From Empedobacter brevis NBRC 14943 = ATCC 43319 (GTDB lineage: Bacteria > Bacteroidota > Bacteroidia > Flavobacteriales > Weeksellaceae): a DNA stretch of 64,000 nt. Shown piece by piece: positions 36,886 to 44,797 of this stretch. The notes beneath the pieces are model-generated. The model was not told where the DNA came from. It worked only from the letters and a program-made list of their open reading frames with translations, and made no database searches. The stretch is taken from NCBI RefSeq assembly GCF_000382425.1, contig NZ_KB908292.1, positions 372,001 to 436,000 of the forward strand, in the 5' to 3' direction. Within the stretch, counting starts at the first letter, position 1, and every line of letters starts with the position of its first letter. The position numbers and the translations under genes were made by a program.

Positions 36886-37416
36886 TTATAAAGAATTTAA
36901 AAAATCCAAATAAGGAGATACACTTTTCTCAATCCATTCCTCTGTGCTGTTCAGCTCAATTCCATAATAGGCAAAGAACGGTTTGTAATCGGCTTTTACA
37001 TACTCAAAAGTCAGTTCAAAAGGTCGGGTCAGTTCAGCCATAGTATATTTGTATTTCCCCGTTGTGTTATACTCGTGTTCATCTATTCCAACAGACATCG
37101 CCAAAGCGATTTTCTTGCCCGAAACCTTATAACCGCTCTTGCTTCCATACGCCCACCCATAGGTAAGCACATCATCCAGCCATTTCTTTAAGAATGGCGG
37201 GCAATTGAACCAATAAAAAGGAAACTGAAATACAATTTTATCGTATTGCTCTATCAGTTTTTGTTCTGCCAATACATCAATTTGATCATCGGGATAAACC
37301 TTGTGCAATTGATGAACATCATATTTATCGGGATGCTTGCTTAATTCTTCAATCCACCTCTTATTAATTACCGAACGCTCTATATCGGGGTGAACAATGA
37401 TTATCAATGTTTTCAT
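36886..37416 (-). CDS. NAD(P)H-dependent flavodoxin-fold oxidoreductase (KefF/MdaB-like)
   Basis: The 176-residue protein starts KTLIIIVHPD and contains QFPFYWFNCPPFLKKWLDDVLTYGWAYG, the FMN/quinone-binding signature of the NAD(P)H quinone reductase-like family. It would carry out two-electron reduction of quinones or electrophiles. A related gene lies at 40984-41529. It is 29 nt downstream of the beta-lactamase-like gene on the same strand and may share its transcript. Confidence 0.88.
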   Translation of the reverse strand: MKTLIIIVHPDIERSVINKRWIEELSKHPDKYDVHQLHKVYPDDQIDVLAEQKLIEQYDKIVFQFPFYWFNCPPFLKKWLDDVLTYGWAYGSKSGYKVSGKKIALAMSVGIDEHEYNTTGKYKYTMAELTRPFELTFEYVKADYKPFFAYYGIELNSTEEWIEKSVSPYLDFLNSL

Positions 37417-37445
37417 ATTGTAATGATTTTCAACTATCTGTTTTT

Positions 37446-38702
37446 TTAATAAAAGTCGGATGTATCCATATTTGCATACACCACATTTTTATACAATGTA
37501 CCCAAATCATTATGATTGGGGCGGAAATACTCCTGTGTAAAGACCAATCCAATGATATTTTCTTTGGGATCTGCCCAGTAGTGTGTACTGAAAGCTCCAC
37601 TCCAAGAAAAAGTACCGATACTTGGGGATTTAGAAAATTTGTTTTCTTCAGTAACCAATTCAAAACCTAATCCGAAACGGAAATCGGGGTCGCCTTTTAA
37701 AATTACTTGATTTGAAAGTTGGTTGGTAGTCATCAGTTCAACGGTTTTTGCACCTAAAATCCGTTTTCCATTGTAAGTGCCTTTGTTCAACAGCATCTGT
37801 AAGAATTTTGCATAGTCGGCAGTCGTAGAAGACAAACCTGCTCCACCAGACAAGTATATTCCGTCTTCCAGTGGATAATCAGGGCTACTATTTTCATAAA
37901 TCGTATGATTAACTTTTGCAAAATCTTTATCCGTTTTCTCCGAGACGGAAACCAAACGGTCAGCCTTATCCTGTGGGATTTTAAACTGTGTATCGGTCAT
38001 CTGTAACGGTTCAAATATGTAAGTTTGGAAAAATTTGTCTAATGGAACTCCGCTGACAACTTCTACCAAATACCCTAAAACGTCTGTATTCAGACCGTAA
38101 GTGAAAGCTGTATTAGGGTGGTGTCGCAATGGCTGTTTGGCAAGCAATTCCATTTTTTCTTTCAACGTACCTTTGCTTCCAATACCCGTTACCGCTCCTG
38201 CCTTGGCGTATATTGCCTGCATTCTTGTATCATCGGAAATTAGCGGATAATCAATACCCGAAGTATGGCGTAACAAATCTCTAATAGTAACTTCCCTTTG
38301 TGCAGGAACAGTTGTATAACTGCTGTCGGTAGGATTAAATTTGTCAAGCACCTGCGGATTTTTGAATTGAGGAATATATTTTGAAATCGGGTCGTCCAAC
38401 AGGATTTTTCCTTTTTCGTAAAGCATCATAACCGCTATGCTCGTTATCGCTTTGGTCTGAGAAGCAATGCGAAAAATGTTATCGGTTTTTAAAGGTTGTT
38501 TTGTGCTAACATCGGCATAGCCAAAGGCTTTGTTATAAATCACTTCGCCGTCTTTGAGCAATAATACATTCACTCCCGAAACTTCTTTTGCGTTTACCAA
38601 TCGGGCAGATAAATCATCAATACTCTTTTCAAGTTTAGTATTTTGTGCGAGGCTGTTTAACGCTATTACGCAAGCTATAGTTGATAAGATTTGTTTTAAC
38701 AT
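37446..38702 (-). CDS. Exported class C beta-lactamase-like serine hydrolase
   Basis: A signal peptide (MLKQILSTIACVIALNSLAQ) precedes a beta-lactamase/DD-peptidase fold with the SxxK motif SQTK (Ser81, Lys84), a YxN-type YGLN near residue 200 and the late GFELVTEENKFSKSPSIGTFSWSGAFSTHYW segment that supplies the third motif (HxG-like). Members include esterases and EstB-like hydrolases; antibiotic hydrolysis cannot be claimed. A 40-bp repeat carrying an HxlR-type operator lies upstream (38763-38802). Confidence 0.85.
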   Translation of the reverse strand: MLKQILSTIACVIALNSLAQNTKLEKSIDDLSARLVNAKEVSGVNVLLLKDGEVIYNKAFGYADVSTKQPLKTDNIFRIASQTKAITSIAVMMLYEKGKILLDDPISKYIPQFKNPQVLDKFNPTDSSYTTVPAQREVTIRDLLRHTSGIDYPLISDDTRMQAIYAKAGAVTGIGSKGTLKEKMELLAKQPLRHHPNTAFTYGLNTDVLGYLVEVVSGVPLDKFFQTYIFEPLQMTDTQFKIPQDKADRLVSVSEKTDKDFAKVNHTIYENSSPDYPLEDGIYLSGGAGLSSTTADYAKFLQMLLNKGTYNGKRILGAKTVELMTTNQLSNQVILKGDPDFRFGLGFELVTEENKFSKSPSIGTFSWSGAFSTHYWADPKENIIGLVFTQEYFRPNHNDLGTLYKNVVYANMDTSDFY

Positions 38703-38729
38703 TTTTTATTTGATTTTAAAATTACACCA

Positions 38730-38737
38730 CAAAATTA
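38730..38737 (-). promoter_or_regulatory. -7 promoter box of the serine hydrolase gene
   Basis: On the minus strand TAATTTTG matches TAnnTTTG about 28 nt before the start codon. Confidence 0.45.
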
Positions 38738-38762
38738 CATAGGCTACATTCGATTTCGTGCC

Positions 38763-38802
38763 TTTGCAACTTATTGTATGGTACTAACAAAAATGTAAGT
38801 AT
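38763..38802. repeat. HxlR promoter/operator repeat, copy 1
   Basis: These 40 bases match 40567-40606 at 37 positions. The core is TACTAAC-N6-GTAAGTA (38782-38801), an inverted repeat with one mismatch like the TACT...AGTA sites known for HxlR/DUF24 regulators. This copy is upstream of the serine hydrolase gene and its -7 box is degraded (TGCCTTTG). Confidence 0.65.
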
Positions 38803-38838
38803 TGATTTGGATGTTTCCTGGTGTATGTTTTAATTTGT

Positions 38839-39807
38839 TTATTTCATTTCCTCGTTCAATCGGTAGCTGTCTTCCATAAAATGGTATTTTACGATTTTAC
38901 CGTTGCGGATTTTAAAAATATTGACAAATTGAGCATTAAATACTTTATTGTATTTTAGAATAACTGATGATAATTGACCGACTGCTACTGCATTTTCGCC
39001 ATTTATGGCGATATACTCCACATCAAATTTTAAGGATTTGATGTTTTGATATAAAACTTTGAAATAATCCTCAACTTCTTTTTTGGTTTGTCGTTTTCCA
39101 GTCCACGGAAACTTTTCTTTATTTCCTGGCAAATCAAAATCTACCATATCGGCAAACAAATCTGCTAAACTTCCCTGTTTTTTACCCGATTGAATTTCGT
39201 AAAATTCATCAACAACTTTTTTGGTTTCGGCTTCAATTGTTTTATGCTCTATTTCTATTAAATTTTTGTTTTCACTTTTCAACAAATCCACAACTTCTTT
39301 ATCCTGTCCTGCGTGGTCTGGGTCAACGTAGCAATACATTCTTTTAATACGGTTTCCCTCAAATTCAAAGACCGTGCAAAATTTTCCAAATGAAATCTCA
39401 TTGTCGGGAAAAACCGCTCCTGTGTGGATTGCACCTATCTCTACGCCCTCCACTACAATAGTGTTATCGGTTACGATAAAGTTGAATTTGTCCAACTCAA
39501 AAGTCAAGTTATTGAACAGATTTCGCACCTGTTGTCCGAATTTCTTAACTCCCAATTTTCCCTCCGCAAAACCAAATTTCGGATAGAAAATTTTCACATC
39601 TTCCGTAAAAAGGTCAAAATAACTGTCGTCATTAAAATCTCCGCTATTGATTTTCTCGTAATAAGATTTTGCAACCCGAAGTTGCTCGTTTTGCTCTGAA
39701 TTATTTGTCATAATTTTTTCTTTATTGTTGCTTATTTTTTGTGCAAAGACTTCTCCGCTTGTCATCAAGATCGCAAAAGCTAAAATCGTTCTTGCTTGTT
39801 TTCTCAT
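38839..39807 (-). CDS. Exported double SnoaL/NTF2-like protein
   Basis: A signal peptide (to about residue 22, GEVFAQ) is followed by two SnoaL-like domains in tandem: residues about 45-165 (AKSYYEKINSGDFNDDSYFDLFTEDVKIFYP ... CYVDPDHAG) and about 195-318 (VVDEFYEIQSGKKQGSLADLFADMVDFDLPG ... FKIRNGKIVKYHFMED). These cone-shaped folds bind small hydrophobic molecules or act as isomerases or hydrolases. Both halves are complete, so this is a duplication. A TetR-type operator repeat lies at the start of the upstream gap, suggesting control by the neighbouring TetR regulator. Confidence 0.78.
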   Translation of the reverse strand: MRKQARTILAFAILMTSGEVFAQKISNNKEKIMTNNSEQNEQLRVAKSYYEKINSGDFNDDSYFDLFTEDVKIFYPKFGFAEGKLGVKKFGQQVRNLFNNLTFELDKFNFIVTDNTIVVEGVEIGAIHTGAVFPDNEISFGKFCTVFEFEGNRIKRMYCYVDPDHAGQDKEVVDLLKSENKNLIEIEHKTIEAETKKVVDEFYEIQSGKKQGSLADLFADMVDFDLPGNKEKFPWTGKRQTKKEVEDYFKVLYQNIKSLKFDVEYIAINGENAVAVGQLSSVILKYNKVFNAQFVNIFKIRNGKIVKYHFMEDSYRLNEEMK

Positions 39808-39830
39808 ATTGTTTTTGTATTTAATTTATT

Positions 39831-39854
39831 TTAAACCAATCGTTCCAAAATAGA
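39831..39854. repeat. TetR operator-like repeat, copy 1
   Basis: The 24 bases match 40468-40491 at 21 positions; shared core GTTCCAAAATAGA, preceded by TTAAACC. Here GTTC-N7-GAAC adds a dyad. It is located between tetR and the double SnoaL gene. Confidence 0.55.
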
Positions 39855-39867
39855 ACAAAAAAAATTT

Positions 39868-40446
39868 TTACCGTTTTATTTGTTCCGTCAAAAAGTCCAC
39901 CATTTCCAATACTTCCTGCTTATTTTGGTTCAAAATATAATGGCTCCAATAACTACTGAACGAAGCGAGAATATATCGGGCAATCACTAAGGCAGAAGTT
40001 TGGCTTTTAATATCTCCGTCTTTTTTTGCTTGTGCAATCAGGTTTTCCAAAATGGATTGCAAGGCATTTCCGCTTTTTTGGAGGAGGTTTTTCACTTCCT
40101 TGTCCGCAGGAGCAACCTCAAAAATGGTGTTCACAATCAGACACGCCTTGTCATCTGCCAAAGTCTGATTAACTACATCTCGGATAACGTATTCCAATGC
40201 TTCAATGGCTTTTCCCTTTACTTTTGAGGCTTCCAAATATTGCCTTTCTTTGAAAGAAGCGTAATTGGATAGGCATTTCAGAAACAAATCGTGTTTGTTG
40301 CCGTAAGTATCGTAAATACTACTTCTGTTCAAATTCATCGTAGCGACTATATCGTGCATAGAAGTAGCATTGTATCCCTTTTTCCAAAAAAGGTTACGCA
40401 CAGTTTCTAATTTTTCGTTATAGTCAAACTCTTTATTTCTCGGCAT
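39868..40446 (-). CDS. TetR/AcrR family regulator
   Basis: The 192-residue protein has an N-terminal TetR HTH (LFWKKGYNATSMHDIVATMNLNRSSIYDTYGNKHDLF, residues about 18-55) and a helical ligand domain with the TetR_C-type segment LADDKACLIVNTIFEVAP. It lies 60 nt upstream of the double SnoaL gene on the same strand, and both gene starts are preceded by the same 24-bp repeat, so it probably represses both itself and that gene. Confidence 0.9.
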   Translation of the reverse strand: MPRNKEFDYNEKLETVRNLFWKKGYNATSMHDIVATMNLNRSSIYDTYGNKHDLFLKCLSNYASFKERQYLEASKVKGKAIEALEYVIRDVVNQTLADDKACLIVNTIFEVAPADKEVKNLLQKSGNALQSILENLIAQAKKDGDIKSQTSALVIARYILASFSSYWSHYILNQNKQEVLEMVDFLTEQIKR

Positions 40447-40467
40447 ATCGGATGCAAAGATATAATA

Positions 40468-40491
40468 TTAAACCGAATGTTCCAAAATAGA
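40468..40491. repeat. TetR operator-like repeat, copy 2
   Basis: Second copy of the 24-bp sequence with core GTTCCAAAATAGA, 22 nt upstream of the tetR start codon, consistent with autoregulation. Confidence 0.55.
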
Positions 40492-40562
40492 TTTATGTTT
40501 TCTGCATATTATCTGTATTGAAATTTTACAGTGTTAATCCACATACGCAACTGTCCATTTTG

Positions 40563-40606
40563 TATCTTTGCAACAAATTGTATAGTACTAACAAAAATGT
40601 AAGTAT
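40563..40606 (+). promoter_or_regulatory. Promoter and operator of the first hxlR gene
   Basis: TATCTTTG (40563-40570) matches TAnnTTTG. Directly downstream the inverted repeat TACTAAC-N6-GTAAGTA (40586-40605) runs up to the start codon. The region 40567-40606 is the second copy of the 40-bp repeat found at 38763. Confidence 0.65.
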
Positions 40607-40961
40607 GAGTAAAGTAAAAGAGAGTTCTGTCAACTATGAGAACAGGCAACAGTTAGGTTCAGAATGTTCTCAAATTTATGCTACGAACCTTATTGGCGGA
40701 CAATGGACATTGGCTATCTGTTGCCATTTGGCAAAGGGAAAACTACGTTTTGGTGAACTGAAAAAACGTATCCCTAATATAACCGAACGTATGCTAACGT
40801 TACAGCTCCGAAAAATGGAAGAAAATAAATTGATAACCCGAACAGTTTATGCGGAAGTTCCGCCACGTGTGGAATACGAACTAACCAAAAGTGCAATTCA
40901 ACTTATACCGATATTGGAACAGTTGGAAGTATGGGGAGAGAAACATAAGAAGATGATTTAA
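40605..40961 (+). CDS. HxlR (DUF24) family regulator 1
   Basis: The 118-residue protein has the HxlR winged-helix core: NLIGGQWTLAICCHLAKGKLRFGELKKRIPNITERMLTLQLRKMEENKLITR, then YELTKSAIQLIPILEQLEVWGEKH. An N-terminal Cys (GSECSQIYA) is at the place of the redox-sensing Cys of several family members. The start at 40605 is chosen because the promoter box is at 40563; the longer frame from 40518 would begin upstream of it. It likely controls itself and the serine hydrolase gene through the shared repeat. Confidence 0.88.
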   Translation: MSKVKESSVNYENRQQLGSECSQIYATNLIGGQWTLAICCHLAKGKLRFGELKKRIPNITERMLTLQLRKMEENKLITRTVYAEVPPRVEYELTKSAIQLIPILEQLEVWGEKHKKMI

Positions 40962-40983
40962 AGTTTGCTGCATTACAGGAACT

Positions 40984-41529
40984 TTATCCAAGTTCTTGTA
41001 ATGCTTCAATCAGTCTTTTTGTGTGGTCTTTTGCCCTGTTCTTTACTTCTTCCTCTGTATAACCTGCAACCAAAGAAGTTCCGTGAAAATAAATCGGGTC
41101 GATATAATTCATCTGTGTATGGTAAGCGGTCTGTTCCAAATGTTTGCAAAATTCATATACTCTGAAATGCTGAAAGCCCAATGTTTTATAACTGCTTTCC
41201 GATGAACCCACGGTAAAACTCGGTACAAAATTTTTGTCTTTCAACTTGTCGCCTTTCGAGCCGTAAGCAAACTGATGTAAAAACACTTCGTCAAACCAAT
41301 GTTTCAAAATGGCAGGCATACTATACCAATAAAAGGGATATTGGAAAACGATTGTCTGATGTCGCAATAACGCTTCCTGTTCAGCTTCCACATCGATTTT
41401 ATAATCGGGATAGAGGTCGTGAATGTTTCGGATTTCCAATTCCAAATCACTTTTTTGTAGTTCTTCAATAATCGTTTTGTTAGCAAAAGACTTATCGAAA
41501 TTCGGGTGTGCTAAAATAACTAATGCCAT
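40984..41529 (-). CDS. NAD(P)H-dependent flavodoxin-fold oxidoreductase (KefF/MdaB-like), second copy
   Basis: The 181-residue protein begins ALVILAHPNFDKSFANKTI and contains VFQYPFYWYSMPAILKHWFDEVFLHQFAYG, the same family signature as 36886-37416 but clearly diverged. It is divergently transcribed from HxlR regulator 2 with overlapping promoters. In Bacillus, HxlR-type regulators such as YodB and CatR control quinone-reductase genes; that precedent fits a quinone/electrophile response here. Confidence 0.88.
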   Translation of the reverse strand: MALVILAHPNFDKSFANKTIIEELQKSDLELEIRNIHDLYPDYKIDVEAEQEALLRHQTIVFQYPFYWYSMPAILKHWFDEVFLHQFAYGSKGDKLKDKNFVPSFTVGSSESSYKTLGFQHFRVYEFCKHLEQTAYHTQMNYIDPIYFHGTSLVAGYTEEEVKNRAKDHTKRLIEALQELG

Positions 41530-41540
41530 ACTATAATAAT

Positions 41541-41576
41541 TTTAGTTGCAAAACTAATTTTAGTAAATTACATTTG
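41541..41576. promoter_or_regulatory. Divergent promoters with HxlR operator
   Basis: Plus strand: TACATTTG (41569-41576) for hxlR 2. Minus strand: TAGTTTTG (41549-41556) for the oxidoreductase gene. Between and over them, TTAGTT-GCAA-AACTAA (41542-41558) and the following TTAGTA give three alternating TTAGT half-sites, the expected layout for a regulator that shuts both promoters. Confidence 0.6.
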
Positions 41577-41618
41577 CAATAACTATCGAAATGGATAGAC
41601 TGAAAAAAAAATAGTAAA

Positions 41619-42002
41619 ATGAAAACAGAATGTATAGGCGATTTCGTGAAATTGAATGGTAAAACTTATCCTTGCACGGTAAGCCTGACAATGGATTTAG
41701 TAGGTGGTAAATGGAAAGCTGTAATCCTTTATCATTTAAAAGATGAAGCAAAGAGATATAACGAACTTCGTAAAGAAATACCGTCTGTTACCGAAATGAC
41801 TTTAAGTTTACAGTTGAAACAATTAGAAAAAGATGGTCTTGTTTTAAGAAAAGTTCACGGCAAAAAACCGCCTGTAAAAGTCATTTACAGTTTAACCGAT
41901 TTCGGCAAAAGTATTGTTCCTGTTTTGGAAGCAATCACAAAATGGGGAAATAGAGTTGTGAAAGAAAAGGGAGAATTTATTTCTGCTGAACGTCCTATGT
42001 AA
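41619..42002 (+). CDS. HxlR (DUF24) family regulator 2
   Basis: The 127-residue HxlR protein has the conserved N-terminal Cys (TYPCTVSLTMDLVGGKWKAVILYHL) and winged-helix core (RYNELRKEIPSVTEMTLSLQLKQLEKDGLVLRK), ending VIYSLTDFGKSIVPVLEAITKWGNRV. It is divergent from the quinone-reductase-like gene and probably represses it until the Cys reacts with quinones or electrophiles (inference from family precedents). Confidence 0.9.
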   Translation: MKTECIGDFVKLNGKTYPCTVSLTMDLVGGKWKAVILYHLKDEAKRYNELRKEIPSVTEMTLSLQLKQLEKDGLVLRKVHGKKPPVKVIYSLTDFGKSIVPVLEAITKWGNRVVKEKGEFISAERPM

Positions 42003-42022
42003 TAAAATTCAAAATCTCCTGT

Positions 42023-42931
42023 CTAAACAACATTTGCTCCTATTTCTTTCCTAAACTGCAAAGGCGTTACCTCCGTTTGCTTCTTAAAAAAGATGATAAA
42101 GTTTGACGAATGCTCAAAGCCTAAGCTAAACGCTATTTCTGCAATATCCCAATTGCTGAATTGTAATAATGCTTTAGCTTCTTTAGTTATTCTTTCGGCA
42201 ATCCATTCTGTTGTAGTTTTGCCCGTGCTTTCTTTCAAAGCCCTGTTTAATGTATTGGTATGAACGTTGAGCTGTCCGGCAAACTCGTTTGCTGTTTTAA
42301 GTTGCAGCGTTTGGCTTGGGGCATCAATGGGAAATTGTCGCTCCAACAATTCTAAAAACAATGTGGTGATACGCTCCGAAGCATTGACGGGCTGATAAAA
42401 AGTTTCGGGCGGTTGCATCTTCATAGCTTCGTGCATAATGATTTGCACATAGCTTCTCAATAAGTCGTACTTATTGGCGTATTCCGAGCGTATTTCACGC
42501 ATCATATTTTCAAAAACACTTTCCAAAAGTTTTAAACTTTCTTTACCGGGGAAAAATATGTGATTGCCCCCAACTTTGAACAATGCCGATTGCGAAAGAT
42601 TTTCATTTTTCAGGGTCGGGCTTACAAAGTCTTCAGTGAAAAGGCAGAAATATCCTGCTTGGTTTTCCGAAGTCGGTTGCCACGAATAGGGAATAAGCGG
42701 ATTAAGAAACGTAATAGAGGGCTTGTCTATCTGTATGGATTTGTCGGCATAGCTCAAAATACCTGTTCCTTTTGTAGTCATCGAGATTTTATAAAAATCC
42801 CTGCGGTTAGGCGGTAGCGATGTACTGTCGCACGCAAATTCCTCCCTGCGGTATATGTTGAATTGTCCTGTTTTTGAATACTCCTGTCCGTGATTGGTGT
42901 GAAATTCCTTTATTGTTTCCTTGCGTTTCAT
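42023..42931 (-). CDS. AraC family transcriptional regulator
   Basis: The 302-residue protein has an N-terminal cupin-type effector region (ICSADKS-like strands, SITFLNPLIPYSWQPT) and a C-terminal double HTH (ANEFAGQLNVHTNTLNRALKESTGKTTTEWIAERITKEAKALLQFSNWDIAEIAFSLGFEHSSNFIIFFKKQTEVTPLQFR shortened here to its landmarks: AGQLNVHTNTLNRAL and IAEIAFSLGFEHSSNF). Such regulators in flavobacteria control adjacent oxidoreductase genes. It converges with hxlR 2. Confidence 0.9.
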   Translation of the reverse strand: MKRKETIKEFHTNHGQEYSKTGQFNIYRREEFACDSTSLPPNRRDFYKISMTTKGTGILSYADKSIQIDKPSITFLNPLIPYSWQPTSENQAGYFCLFTEDFVSPTLKNENLSQSALFKVGGNHIFFPGKESLKLLESVFENMMREIRSEYANKYDLLRSYVQIIMHEAMKMQPPETFYQPVNASERITTLFLELLERQFPIDAPSQTLQLKTANEFAGQLNVHTNTLNRALKESTGKTTTEWIAERITKEAKALLQFSNWDIAEIAFSLGFEHSSNFIIFFKKQTEVTPLQFRKEIGANVV

Positions 42932-42983
42932 TTTACAAAGTTATGAAATTCAAACGGACAGATGCGAGCTATAACAGATATTT

Positions 42984-44249
42984 TCACAACCTCCTGCCTT
43001 TCTTCTTTTTCTTCTTCATTCGGTTGGCAAACTGTTCTTCTTCGTAGTCCTCGCCCTGTGCATTGGGTAACAGGCTGAATAATCCCAAATCGAAATTAGG
43101 CGAATGTTCCTGTGAAAGAAACTCAAAAAGGTCTTTTGTTGGCAAATCGTCCAATGTATCTGTTTTGGAAACAGGGCTGTCCTGTACCTTTAATTCGGGT
43201 TTGTTTCCGTTGTTCCACCAATCGTTGAAAACATTTGCAGACAGGTTTCTATCCAATGCCGAACCGTTCCAAACACTACGGCTTTCGTGGTCGATGAATG
43301 TTATACCGTAAATCCTCCCGCTGTCGTTCCTGCGGACAAGGGTATTAATACCCTGCTCGGTCAATTGCTTTTTAAAATCCGTTTCGTTGCTTGTCGTGTG
43401 CATAGCCAATTCAACGGTATTCTTTAAAATTGACCTTGCAGGATTGGTCTTCATTTTCTCTTTAGACTGTTCCAAGTGTTTTTGCAGTTGTGCTACGCCT
43501 GCATCTTTTCCGAATAGCGATGCCTTGAACGGATTGCTTGCCTTGTTTCCGTTCTCGTCCAATGCCACATAGACCAATCCGTTTACGGTCTGACCGTTCC
43601 TCTCGCCTTTGACTTCTTCTGCTGTGATGTTGAAAAGAGAAAGTAACGCATTGTAGCTACCCATAGTTGAAAAGTTGTAATACTTTGGCAAATGGCGGAC
43701 TACCGAAGCAATCTGACTTTTTATGTCGCCTTTATGGTAATCCACAGGTCTGAAAACCTTGTTGGCTTGTTTCTGCTCCTGCTCGGTTGCTTTGTGCAGG
43801 TTGTATTTCTGTTCCAAATCCCGACAGATTGCCATTGAACGAGGGTGGTCGTAATCATCGGGGATTTTCTTTCCGTCAATGCCTACACAGGTCGAAACGA
43901 TATGGATATGCGTCCGGTCAATGTCCGTATGTTTGAAAACAATATAGGGCTGATTGCCGTAGCCCATACGTTCCATATACACGCGAGCCATTTCGGTAAA
44001 CTGCTCATCGTTTACCTTGTCTTTCGGGTCTGGGTTCAATGAAATATGGCGTACCGTCTTTTCCGTTTTGATGTTTGCTGACAGGTACGGCTCAAAGCAC
44101 TTATTGAAATACGCTACGGAATACCTGCCGTCCACCGTATCGGGTATCTTGTTCAGCAATAAAACCGCTCCGTTTTCATTGTCCACTTTATGCTGATTGT
44201 ACAAAATCGCTCCGTACATATTGCTTCCCTTTCCGATTTTTGCAATCAT
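42984..44249 (-). CDS. mobB: MobB-type relaxase (mobilisation nuclease)
   Basis: The 421-residue protein fits the Bacteroidota MobB relaxases: MIAKIGKGSNMYGAILYNQHKV at the start, VRHISLNPDP, and the histidine motif HTDIDRTHIHIV (His107, His114, His116) that binds the metal in the nicking site. The C-terminus is highly basic. It would nick oriT together with MobA. The start follows 4 nt after the mobA stop. No coupling-protein gene (mobC/traG) is present downstream, which is where it normally lies. Confidence 0.88.
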   Translation of the reverse strand: MIAKIGKGSNMYGAILYNQHKVDNENGAVLLLNKIPDTVDGRYSVAYFNKCFEPYLSANIKTEKTVRHISLNPDPKDKVNDEQFTEMARVYMERMGYGNQPYIVFKHTDIDRTHIHIVSTCVGIDGKKIPDDYDHPRSMAICRDLEQKYNLHKATEQEQKQANKVFRPVDYHKGDIKSQIASVVRHLPKYYNFSTMGSYNALLSLFNITAEEVKGERNGQTVNGLVYVALDENGNKASNPFKASLFGKDAGVAQLQKHLEQSKEKMKTNPARSILKNTVELAMHTTSNETDFKKQLTEQGINTLVRRNDSGRIYGITFIDHESRSVWNGSALDRNLSANVFNDWWNNGNKPELKVQDSPVSKTDTLDDLPTKDLFEFLSQEHSPNFDLGLFSLLPNAQGEDYEEEQFANRMKKKKKKGRRL

Positions 44250-44253
44250 TTCT

Positions 44254-44688
44254 TTACTCTTTTTTCAGATACTTTGCTTCAAATTCCTGTGTCAGACGGA
44301 TGACTTCCTTAGTGACTTTTACCAATTCAATGGTTTCTTTTTCCAGTTTAAAGAGGTATGCGGATGCTTTTTTCTCTGAAAAATTGCGGTACAATAGCTT
44401 TACAACCTGATTGTAATTTGTTCCGATTGCCCTGAACTGACTAAAAAATCGGGTCAGCTTTTCGTGATATTCTATTGCATTCATATCAATTTTGACGGTC
44501 TTTACCGTCTTCTGAAAGATGCAAGCCGTGATGAAATGTGCCACTGCTTTCATTCCCGATTGGTCAAAGAGGGCAAGGAACTTGGCGTTGTCCTCTGCAT
44601 TCAGGTTAATGGAATACCGATTGACCGCAGGGTCGTTCTTCGGTTTTCTCCCTGTTTTCCTAACCTGTTTACTGTTCTTTTCTTCCAT
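44254..44688 (-). CDS. mobA: MobA-type relaxosome accessory protein
   Basis: The 144-residue protein has a basic start (NSKQVRKTGRKPKNDPAVNRYSINLN, with a ribbon-helix-helix-like strand) and a helical body containing RAIGTNYNQVVKLLYRNFSEKKA, the signature of MobC/MobA accessory proteins that bind oriT beside the relaxase. It is upstream of and tightly coupled to mobB. Confidence 0.87.
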   Translation of the reverse strand: MEEKNSKQVRKTGRKPKNDPAVNRYSINLNAEDNAKFLALFDQSGMKAVAHFITACIFQKTVKTVKIDMNAIEYHEKLTRFFSQFRAIGTNYNQVVKLLYRNFSEKKASAYLFKLEKETIELVKVTKEVIRLTQEFEAKYLKKE

Positions 44689-44760
44689 AATAAATCCATT
44701 TTAAATCTTAAACAAACGGGCGACTTCGGAGCCGTTTCCAGCCGCTGCAAGGGCAAGTGC

Positions 44761-44797
44761 TTTTGAGGTACGGAAATTCATTTCGAGTACCTCAAAA
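44761..44797. other. Large hairpin, candidate oriT
   Basis: TTTTGAGGTAC (44761-44771) and GTACCTCAAAA (44787-44797) form a perfect 11-bp inverted repeat. The spacer also pairs (GAAA with TTTC). It lies 73 nt upstream of mobA, where Bacteroidota oriT regions sit, and is preceded by GC-rich sequence ending GGGCAAGTGC. The nick site is not identified. Confidence 0.45.

Noticed and set aside
40518-40604. Longer N-terminus for HxlR regulator 1
   Set aside because: The -7 box TATCTTTG and operator lie between 40563 and 40605, so the upstream ATG would not be transcribed from this promoter, and the extra residues do not resemble HxlR proteins.
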